Position numbers and translations under genes: made by a program. Shown in pieces: positions 30,483-41,000 of a DNA stretch of 64,000 nucleotides (its first letter is position 1; each line of letters begins with the position of its first letter). This DNA is from Pirellulales bacterium (lineage in GTDB: Bacteria > Planctomycetota > Planctomycetia > Pirellulales > UBA1268), in the NCBI GenBank assembly GCA_018401745.1, contig JAGYJY010000006.1, positions 78,749 to 142,748 of the forward strand, read 5' to 3'. The notes under the pieces were generated by a model. That model had not been told where the DNA came from and did no database searches. It saw only the letters and a list, made by a program, of their open reading frames with translations.

Positions 30483-31523
30483 CTACGGCAGCTCAAACGG
30501 CTCCCCATCGTTGGACAGACTCGCCCGCCGAAACACCAACTGATCGACATCGAATCCGATCAGCCGCACCGATCCATCGGCCATCACAAAGTTCGCGCCA
30601 ACTCCGTGCGCGGAGCCAAAATAGGGATGCCACCTGCCCCAGTTGATACCGCCTGCATCACGGTAACTCGTCCAACGCCCGCCCACAGGATGCGGGGCCT
30701 TCATGTCTGGAATCGGCGGGATTCCATAGGTGTTGCCGTTTGAGAGCACGCCCGCACCGAACCGGATCACGCACTCATCCCAGCCAGCATTGCTCCACAT
30801 CTCGTTGTCGCCGCCGTCGATCCCAAACGCATCGGGATGCAGGGCTTTTTCGCCGATCATGATCGTCTTCGACGATCCATCTCGAAGCCGCTCAATGCTG
30901 GTGGAAGCACGGTCCGTCTGAATAATCACGCCCTTGAGACCGCTGCTATCGGTGTCTCGCAGGTTGCCAAGGCCCCGCTGCCCCGCGTTACCGGCGTAGT
31001 CGGTCCGATGAAACTTGCCGCTTCCATATCCCTTCGGCTCCCGGCGACTTGGGCAGTAGAGGCCGACGATCGCCTGCTGCCCTACGATGTTTTCCTTCGG
31101 GTGGTAGCTGCGCGCATTCGGCACCTGCGAGTCCTCCGCAGCCGACGCGAGGTTGTAGACGCCCGATTCCTCCATATAGGGCAGGAGCTGATAGCACCAG
31201 GTCCAGCCGTGAACGGTTGTGCTCCGACAGCAGGCCGTGAATGAGCTGATGCGGTGATCACCGTCTCGGGCTCCGTTGGGCAGCTGGCCATTGGTGTCCT
31301 GGTAGTTGTGGCAGGCCAACCCCAGCTGCTTGAGATTGTTGGTGCACTGCGTCCGCTTGGCGGCCTCGCGTGCCGACTGCACCGCTGGGAGGAGCAGCCC
31401 GACCAGCACCCCGATGATGGCGATCACCACCAGCAGCTCGACAAGCGTGAACGCTCGACGACCACAGCAACGGTGACGACGGAGAAGCCGGCCGCAGCCA
31501 AGCTCACTGCAAACCATATCCAT
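30483..31523 (-). CDS. DUF1559 protein with type IV pilin-like N-terminus (first copy)
   Basis: A basic Cys/Arg-rich leader (about 24 residues) precedes [20 protein letters not shown], the prepilin signal, and [20 protein letters not shown]. The protein is 346 residues and shares most of its length with the copy at 29223-30212 (for example [49 protein letters not shown]). The pair is probably a tandem duplication around the lipoprotein gene. The leader is longer than in the second copy and contains four cysteines. ATG 31523 has AAGGAAA upstream. Confidence 0.92.
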   Translation of the reverse strand: MDMVCSELGCGRLLRRHRCCGRRAFTLVELLVVIAIIGVLVGLLLPAVQSAREAAKRTQCTNNLKQLGLACHNYQDTNGQLPNGARDGDHRISSFTACCRSTTVHGWTWCYQLLPYMEESGVYNLASAAEDSQVPNARSYHPKENIVGQQAIVGLYCPSRREPKGYGSGKFHRTDYAGNAGQRGLGNLRDTDSSGLKGVIIQTDRASTSIERLRDGSSKTIMIGEKALHPDAFGIDGGDNEMWSNAGWDECVIRFGAGVLSNGNTYGIPPIPDMKAPHPVGGRWTSYRDAGGINWGRWHPYFGSAHGVGANFVMADGSVRLIGFDVDQLVFRRASLSNDGEPFELP

Positions 31524-31734
31524 TCGCGTTTCCTTACAGAACAGGCGAGAAGGTGGGCGAGCGATCGACTGATCGCACGGGCGGCAATGCCATTGGCATC
31601 ACCCTGCGTACAGCCTAGAGATTCGCGCAAGCATTTGGTGTCGGTTTCATGAGAACTTCGTGAACCGCAGCACGCTGTCTTGGCAGAGCCATCTCAAGGC
31701 GGCACGGGCGTTGTGGGCCTGCCCCCGCAGCCCC

Positions 31735-31848
31735 ACACATTGTGAGCGCGAACACACATTGTGAGGGCGAACACACACTGTGAGCGAGACTTTACATTGT
31801 GAGCGGCTGCACACAGTGTAAAGGCGCCCTCACACTGTTAAATCTCTT
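31735..31848. repeat. Six 19-bp tandem repeats with central CACA-N-TGTG dyads
   Basis: Units begin at 31735, 31754, 31773, 31792, 31811 and 31830, each exactly 19 bases apart. The consensus is ACACATTGTGAGCGCGA plus two variable bases. Each unit is centred on a short dyad CACA-N-TGTG, perfect in the first three and with one end base changed in the last three. The array lies in the 497-base divergent gap (31524-32020) between a DUF1559 gene and the giant surface-protein gene, about 170 bases before the latter's ATG. An operator array for a DNA-binding regulator is the natural reading. The rest of the gap holds no gene; AAGGAGACTCC before 32021 is the ribosome site. Confidence 0.85.
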
Positions 31849-32020
31849 CGAGGCTGCTTGGGCTCGACCCACGGCGCGATATAAACCGGCCACATGCTGC
31901 CGCTCGCCGACCTGCCCTGACGTGCGGACGGTCGCCTCGGCACATTGCCGTTTACGTCGGTGTTTCGCACCTCCACCACGATTCCGCAGCCCGCAACTCT
32001 GATTCTCGCAAGGAGACTCC

Positions 32021-35000
32021 ATGTCGCTGTCGCCCTTCTCGTCCAAGCGAACCCGTAAGAGCAACACCCGACGTTCCGCCGCCCGTCGCAGCCGTCGGCC
32101 CCAGGGCATGGAGCCGCTTGAGCCGAGAAGGCTGCTGGCCGTGACGGCAGTGGCGGACTTCGAGACCGTGCTCGACAGTGGCTCGGCCGTCGTCCTTGAG
32201 GTGCTCGCCAACGACATCGACACGAGCGATCTCCGCGGACAGTCGGTCAGCGCGGGCAACCTCACCGTCGACGGCAGCTCAGCCTGGAGCTTCGCGGAAA
32301 CCGGGGCTGCTCCGAACAATCTGACCACCACCACGGTTAACACCGGTGACGTCAACATCCAGTTGGATGGGGCGGATATCGACCCCTCTTCGGGCGTGAC
32401 CCTTGCGACCGTCCGCCAGAATCTCGCCAGCGAGTACCGGGTGATCGAGGCCTATCCCAGCGGAGCAGCCACCTGGCTGAGCATGCAGAAGCAGTCGGCC
32501 AACACCGAGGCCGATGTCGACGCCGGGGTGGTGAACTTTCCCTTCGCGGCCGGCTGGATTGGCGGAAACGTGGACCCGAGCGGCGTCCTGCTCTCAGGCA
32601 ACGGCCTCTCCGCAAGCGACGTCAGCCAGACCGGCGGCGGCCGCTATCAGGTGCAGATTCCCGGCGTGAGCGACTCCTTCACCGACGGCTATCTGTTCGT
32701 GATTGGTGCTTCCAATGAAGACAACTTCGCCTCCGCCCGGCCGCTCGGCGGCAACGCCTGGGAGATCTCGGTCCGAGACAACACCGCAGACCTGCTCGAC
32801 GGCGAAAACGACGATTTCAGCTTTGTCTACATCCCGCGGAATGCCCCCGGGCTCGTGGCGGGCCGCGTCGACGCCGCCTACAGCATCAGCAATCCAGTGA
32901 GCGACGCCGTGGGCGAGTTCACCGTTGCCAAAGAAGGCCCAGGCACCTGGCGACTGAACGTTGCCGGGGGCAGCCCTGCCCTTGGCATGCTGCTGCTCGG
33001 GAGTGCGGTCGACAACGGCGTTGCCCCTGAAGACGATTTCTTCAGCTATGAGCCCGCAGGCGATGGCTTCGTGATCAAGGCCCGCGATCAGGACGGCGGC
33101 CAGCTTGTCGACGCCGACTTCCAGTTTGCCTATGTGCCCTTCACCAACGCGCTGCAGCCCACGCTGACGCTCTCGATTTCTGCTGCCGACGCTGCAACCG
33201 CTGAGAGCGGCCTGCCGATCACGATCAATCCCGACAACACGATCTCGATCGACACGAGCTCGCTCAGCCTGACCGCGCCGCAGACCGAGACGTTCAGCTA
33301 CACCGTCACCGACGGCACGGAAACCTCCACGGCCACGGCCAGCGTCACGCTCCTCCCCACCAGCGGTGCCACGACCACGAGCCAGGTGTTTGGCGAAAAC
33401 GAGACGGCCACCATCGATCTTTCGAAGATCTTCACAGCGGGCACCGGCCCCTACACCTACGCCGCGAGCGACTCCCGCATCGTTGCCGCGACCTTTTCCG
33501 GTGACACGCTGACGCTGGCCTCCAACAACAACGCGTTCGGCTTCGACACCGTCACGATCACGGCAACCGACAGCACCAGCGCGACGTTCGTGACCGCCTT
33601 TGAGGTCAACATCTTGCCGGATGTGACCGACACCGATGCGCCGATTGCCGGCGACGACTCCGCTTCCACGCTGTCGTTTGAGACGGTCGACATCGATGTG
33701 CTCGGCAACGATTACCATCCCAACGGCGTCGCCTACGACGTCGCCGCGGCCAACATCGACGTCGACATCAGTTCGACCTGGACGGTCACCAACACCGGGG
33801 CGGCGCCCAACGACATGGTGATCACGAGCCCCGCCAACCGGGGCGACAATGAGGTTGGGCTCGGCGGCACGAAGCTCTATCCGTCCACAGGCGTGCTCCT
33901 CGGCACCGTCCGCGACAACACCGATCCCTACGGCACGGTCAACACGCATCCCCACTGGGGCTCCTACGGGTTTTCCACGGAGCGCGGAGCGGGGGGCAAT
34001 GCGGAGGCCGACTTTCCGCTCGCCGCCGCCTTCTTCCCGTTTGCCGACGGCTGGACCTCAGGTCAGGTTGACGCTGCGGGCACGCTCACCCACGGGGTCG
34101 GCGTGGCCCAGTCAAACATCACCAAGCTTCGCGACGGCATGTTCGCGATCACGCTTCCCGAGGTGACCGACGCTGCCACCGACGGCTTCCTGTTTGCGAT
34201 CTGCCACAACAACGACGACAACGCCTACTCCGTGCTGCCGGTTGCCGGCACCAACACCTGGATCTACCGGCAGACCGACAACGACGCCGACACCTTTGAG
34301 AACGACAAGTTTGCCTTCGTCTATGTGCCGGCCGACACCCCCGAGCTTGTCGCCGGTCGTTTTGATGCCACCGGCAGCCAGCTTCAGAAGGTGGAAACCG
34401 GCGCCGGCTACTCGCTCACGCAGGAGGCCGCCGGCACCTACCGGCTTTCCATCACCGGCTTCACGCCGACCGACGGGTCCCTGCTCGTGCTCGGGAGTGG
34501 CGCCGACGCCTCCAGCGGCAACCCCGACAACATCATCACGAGCTACATCGCCGACGGCAACGACTTCCTGATCTTCACGCGGCAGACGGTCGACTTCGCA
34601 CTGGTCGACGCGGAGTTTCAGTTTGTCTTCACGCCGTTTGCCAATCCGCTGAGCTTCAACCGCAACGTCGCCTTCAGCGTGACCGCGTTTGAGGCCGCCA
34701 GCGCCGAGGGAGCGACGATCTCGCAAAACCCCGACGGCACCTTCCGCTACGACCCCAGCACGAGCACCTCGATCCAGGCCCTGACGCCTGGCTCGTCGCT
34801 GAGCGACACCTTCACCTACACGATCACCGACGCCGCAGGGGAGGCAGCGACCGGGACCGTGACCGTGACCGTGCGTGCGCCCGAGGTCGACGCCATCGAC
34901 GACACGTTCTGGATTTCACAGAGCACGATCCTGAATGTCACCGCCAACGACACCTTCGGCCCACGGCCGGGGCAGCATGTCAGTGCGCTCAACATCGGTG

Positions 35001-38000
35001 TCGACCTGGCCAACTCAAACCAGGGAAGCAACCAGCAGGATTCGTTCATCCCGCTTGACGCCAACGGCAACCAGCAGCGGAGCACCATCCCGGGATCAGT
35101 TGTTATCGACGAAGCCCACGACAACTGGGGTGATATCGACCTCTACATCGATGTCGACGGCGGTGAGCTCGCCGCCGACAAGAGCGATCTGCTGCGAATG
35201 AACCGCAACGACGGCATCGTGATCGCCACGATCAACGACAACCGTGACGCCATCCTCGGCCAGGGCGGCTACGCGACCCTCGAAGTGGTCAGCGAAGGTG
35301 GTGGCAATATGTGGATCGCCACAGCCCAGGCCCCCTTCCCCGATATCGACGTGGCCGGCACCGATGAAGAGGCGGTTGCGGTGTCTGCGGCCTACTTCGC
35401 GTTTGACAAGGGCTGGATTGGCGGCCACGTCAACGGGGCTGGCACAATCGTCGCATCCAATGGCGACCCCGTGGTCACCCGCACCGCGACGGGCATCTAC
35501 GAGATCGAGATTCCGGGCGTCACCGACTCCTACACCCAGGGCTTCCTCTACTCCGTCGGTGCCTCAAACGAGGCCAACGTCACCCAGTCGCGGCCACTGG
35601 GCGGCAACAAATGGGAGCTGATCCTCCACGACAACTCGTTTAGCAAAATCGCGCAGCCAGACGGCGAAGGCAACGATTTCGCGTTTGTCTACATTCCGCA
35701 GAATGCGACCGGTCTCGTCGGTGGTCGCGTGAATGGGGCCTCCACGTCGGTCAACCCGACCAAGCAGTCGATTGGCAACTTCTCGATTCAGCGGTCGGCC
35801 CAAGGCGAATGGGTCCTCTCGGTGCCCGGCCATTCGCCAGAGACCGGCATGCTGCTGCTTGAAGGTCAGACGCTCACCTCACCGCAGCCTGAGCACATCT
35901 TCCTCAGCTACGAGGCCGCCTCCAACGGCACCGATTTCGTGATCCAGCAGCACTCGCTGCCGGATCCCAACATCCGCACAGACCACGACTTCCAGTTCTT
36001 GTTTGTGCCTTTCAACAACCGGATCACCCAGGCGGCCGAGCAGCTGCCGATGTCGGTTGACCAGGTGGGCACCGCGGCCGATCCGACCTCGGGCCTCAGC
36101 GAGCTCGGCTTCGCCCTCACGATCAACCCCGACGGCACCGTGGGCTACGATGCCGGCGGCACGATCCGCTCGCTCGGCGAAGGCCAGACGGCAACCGACA
36201 CCTTTGTCTACCGCGTCACTGACTCGACCGGTGCCTCCAGCGACTCTGCAACCGTCACGGTCACGCATGTGGGCGTGAACGACGCGCCCGATGTCGTGGG
36301 TTCGCTTGCCGACCAATCCCTTGCCGAGGACGCGAGCACGGTGAGCGTCAGCCTCGACGGGCTCTTTGCTGATGTCGACACCGGCGACGTGCTGACGCTG
36401 TCGGCCACCACAGCCGACGGCACCCTGCTGAGCGTTGCTGTCAACGGCACCAGCCTCGAGATCACGCCGGTGGCCAACGCCTTCGGCTTCACATCCGTCA
36501 TGGTGATTGCCACTGACATCGCTGGAGCCACCAACAGCACCTCGCTCAACGTGACCGTGCTGCCAACCCTCGGTGACGACACGCCGACCGCCGGAGACGA
36601 CACCGCCACCACGCTCAACACCGAGATCGTGACGATCTCCGTGCTCAGCAACGACGTGCACCCCGACGGTGCGGTCAACGACGCCGCGGCCGCCACGATT
36701 GACGTGCCTCCCGGGGCTGACAATGTCGGCTCGACATGGACGGTCGTGGGCACCGGCAGCGGTGTGAATGCCCTCACGATTCAGAGCCAGCCGAACGCGG
36801 GCGACGTGGCCATCGGCCTTGCCGGCAACGGCATCCAGCCCACCGACGGCGTGCTGCTGGGCACGTCGCGAGACAACCTCGACCCCTTCAGCTCGGTGCA
36901 GGAATGGTACTGGGGCACCTACAACTCGCTCGGCTTCGGAACCCAGTCGGCGAACCAGAACGGCTCCGGCGAGCGGAGCGGCTCCGTGGGCGCGGTCTTC
37001 TTCCCGTTTGCTGACGGCTGGACGGCTGGCCGTGTGGACGGCACTGGGGAGCTCCTGCAGGGTGTTGGACTGACGCCCGCCGACATCACCAAGGTCGCCA
37101 GCGGTGAGTATTCAATCACCGTTCCCGGCGTGAGCGACGCCGCGACCGCCGGCTATCTGATGAGCATCGGCGGCACCAACAACTTCGACATCACGTCGTC
37201 GGCCCAGGCCCAGGCCGGCACAGGCAACTGGACGCTGCGTCAGCGGTACAACGACGACGCCGGCCTCTTTGATAACCAGTTCTCGTTTGTCTACATCGCC
37301 AACGACACGCCAAACCTGATCGCTGGCCGCGTGGCTGCCGACGGCACCCTCGATGCCAGCCTGCAGTCGGGCAGCCCAACGGTCGTCAAGGATGCGACCG
37401 GCCTCTACCGGCTCACCCTGCCGGGCCTCACGCCCGACGATGGCACCCTGCTGCTGACCGAAAGCGGTGGAAACCCAATCGCACTCAACTACACGGCGTC
37501 GGGCTCCGACTTCCTGATCGAGGCGCGGGACATCCCGACCTTCATCGCCACCGATGCCCAGTTTGACTTCGTCTTTGCTCCATTTGCCGCCCCGCTGACG
37601 CCATTTGCTCCGGCGTCGCTCTCGATCACGGCATTTGACGCCACGAGCACCCTCGGTGGAGCCGTCACGCTCAACGCGGACGGCACGTTTGCCTACGATC
37701 CAGCTGGCGTGACGGTCACGCCGGGAACGTCGGTGAGCGACACCTTCACCTACACCATCAGCGACGGCAACAGCAACACGTCGACGGCCACCGTGACGGT
37801 CACCGTGAGTGCCCCTGGGCCAAACGTCGCCGACGACTCGTTCACCCTGGCCGTCGGCCAGAGTGGCCTCAACGTGCTGGCCAACGACACCTTCGGCCAG
37901 CCGCCGCTGCAGCAGCCGGGCCAGACGGTCAGCTCGGTCAACTTTGAGTTTCTGCCGGGCTCCGCGGTGCAGTCGTCAAATGACGCCGACTGGATCATCC

Positions 38001-41000
38001 CCCTGGATACCAATGGCGATGAGCAGCGGAGCCACATCCCCGGCGCGATCACCTTCGACGGCGTCCAGCAGAACTGGGGCGACATCGACCTCTGGGTGGA
38101 CGTCAATGGCGACGGCTCTTCGCTGCGGCGGATGAATCCCGCCGACGGCGTGGTGATCCCGACGATCGCCGAAAACCGATCCGCGATCATCGCTGAGAGT
38201 GGCGGCTATGCGTCGGCTGAAGTCCATCAGGAGGGGAATGCGGCCGGCAACATGTGGATTGCCACGGCGTCGGTCACCGGGGGTGACGAGGAGGCGGTCT
38301 ACGTCTCCGCGGCCTACTTCCCGTTTGCCGAAGGCTGGGTTGGCGGGCACTACGATGAGGGCCTTCCCGGCCTGGCTGTTGTCAACGGCGACGGTGTCAA
38401 TGCCGACCCGAGTGTGAGCGACATTGGCGGTGGCCGCTGGAGGGTGACCATCCCCGGTGTCACCGATTCCACGACCGACGGCGTGCTGTTTGTGATCGGC
38501 GGCTCGAATGAAGACAACGTTGCCAGCTCGCGGCCGCTTGGCGGGAGCGACTGGGAGGTGGCCGTTCGCGACAATGCTTCAGCAGCCGGCGGCGGCGAGG
38601 TCGACGACTTCAGCTTCGTCTACGTGCCTCGCAATGCCACCGGGCTGATCGGCGGCCATGTGATTGGCGATGCCACCGTCGCCAACCCGATGCGGCAGAG
38701 CGTCGGTGACTTCACGATCCAGCGGACGGCGGCAGGCGAATGGAACCTCTCGATCCCCGGCCACTCGCCTGAGACCGGTGTCTTGATCTTCCAGTCAAAT
38801 GATCCTTCCGCCACCGACGCCAGCCATGTGCTCTTCAGCTACGACGCGGCCGACAACGGCACCGACTTCGTAATCCATCAGCACCTGCTCCCAACGCCCG
38901 ACACGCGGCCCGACCTCGACTTCAACTTCCTGTTTATCCCGTTTGCCAACCAGATCTCGCAGACCGGTCCGCTGACGGTCGATCAGTTTGGCAGCACGGC
39001 CGACCCGGCCAGTGGCCTCAGCGAGCTGGGCAACCCGCTCACGCTCAATGCCGACGGCACGATCGGCTACGACGCGGGCAACGTGCTCGCTCCGCTCGGC
39101 GAGGGCGACACGCTCAGCGACAGCTTTGTCTACCGGGCAACCACCGGCTCGCTGACGGGCACCGCCACCGCCACCATCACCCTGCTGGGCGTAAACGACG
39201 CCCCGGTGGCAGTTGAGAGCATCGACGACCGCATCCTCGACGAAGACGCGGCCCCGGTGACGATCTCGTTGGCAACGCTCTTCACGGATGTCGACAACGG
39301 CGACGTGGTCACGCTCTCGGCCGTTTCCTCGCAGGAGGGTGTGGTGTCGGCGGCAGTCGCTGCCGACAGCACTGATCTCGTGATCACGCCGCAGGCCGAT
39401 GCCTTTGGCGTGTCGCGGATCACCGTGACCGGAACCGACCAGAGCGGAGCCACCGCGACGGTCACGTTCTTTGTGACTGTGATGCCGACCGTCGATGGGC
39501 CGACGGCCGTGGCGGATGCCGAAGCGGTGGCCGCCGATGCCACCCTCACGATCCCAGTCCTCGGCAACGACTTCCATGCCGACAACGGGGTCTATGAGGT
39601 GGCAGCGGCGAATATCACCGTCGACTCCACCGCGACGAGCAACGCCGGCTCCACCTGGACGGTCGAGCAGACCGGTGCTCAGCCCAATGAGATGAACGTG
39701 CTCAGCGCCGGCAACGTGGGCGATGTGCAGATCGGCATCAACGGCCAGACCTTCACGCCGGCCGATGGCGTGCTCTACGGCACCATGCGGGAAAACATCG
39801 ATCCGTTCGGCACTGTCAACACCTACGGAGCCTTCGGCACGTACGGCTTCGCAACCGATACCGGCGTGGGCGGTGGTGAGCGAAACGCACCGCTGGGGGC
39901 AGCCTTCTTCCCCTTCGCCGATGGCTGGATTGGTGGCCATGTGGCAGCCGATGGCACGCTGATGAGCGGTCGCGGCGTCGCTCCGGCCAACGTCGTCAAG
40001 CTCAGCACGGGCTTCTACGAGGTCTCGATCCCAGGCGTGACCGACTCCTTCCAGGACGGCTTCCTGTTTGCGATCACGCAGAGCAACGACGACAACGCCT
40101 TCGCGGCCCGGCCGATCGGTGGCAACACCTGGCAGTTCCGTCAGCTCGACAACGACAGCGATGCCAGCGGCTTTGAGGACGACGCCTGGAGCTTCGTCTA
40201 CATCCCGGCCAACCTGCCTGGGCTCGTGGCCGGCCGCTACACCGGCTTCTCCGAGGGCGGCCAGCTCGACCAGTCGGTCGGCAACTTCACGCTGGGCGAA
40301 ACCTTCATCAACCCCGGCGAGTTCTCGCTGACGATCCCGGGCGCGTCGCCGACCGACGGCATCTTGATGCTGGTCTCCACGGGCGGTGAGTTTGTGGCTG
40401 AGGTCAACGCTGAGGCTCCCGACAACCGGGTGCTCAACTACACCGCCAGCGGCAGCGACTTCCTGATCCAGGGCCGACAGACGGGCGACTTTGCTCCCGC
40501 GGCCACGAGCTTCGCCTTCGCGTATGTGCCGTTCTCGAGCCCCTACAAGCTCAACGCGTATGCCGACTACAGCATCGTGGCCTTCGACGCGACAAGCACC
40601 GAAGGAGCCACGATCACCGACAACGGCGACGGCACTTTCGGCTACGACCCCGCCACGAGCATCAGCCTGGCCGATCTGGTGGTTGGCACCACCCTCGACG
40701 ACACCTTCACCTACACGATCCAGGACGGCAACGGTGTCCAGTCGGTCGGCACGGTGACGGTGACGGTCTCTGGTGTGGCCCCAGCCGCGACGCTGACACT
40801 GACTGCCGCGAGCGGAACGGTCGCTGAAGACGCCGCCACGGCGGCCATGACGGTCACCCGCGATGGCGATTTGACGGCCGAGATGGTGGTCAATCTTTCC
40901 AGCGGCAACACCGACGTGGGAACCGTTGAGAGCTCCGTGACGATTCCCGCTGGCGAAGCGTCGGCTTCCTTTAACGTCACGCTCGTCAACAACGATCTCT

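Noticed and set aside
31792..31806. lac operator (ATTGTGAGCGG resembles the E. coli site)
   Set aside because: The likeness is to one half only; there is no lac-type gene nearby and the motif is part of the 19-bp repeat array.
31735..31848. CRISPR array
   Set aside because: The 19-base units are contiguous with no unique spacers, and no cas gene is present.
32594..33955. 453-residue minus-strand ORF inside the giant gene
   Set aside because: The Val/Gly/Asp/His-rich composition is the reverse reading of the repeat units; no recognised motif or ribosome site.
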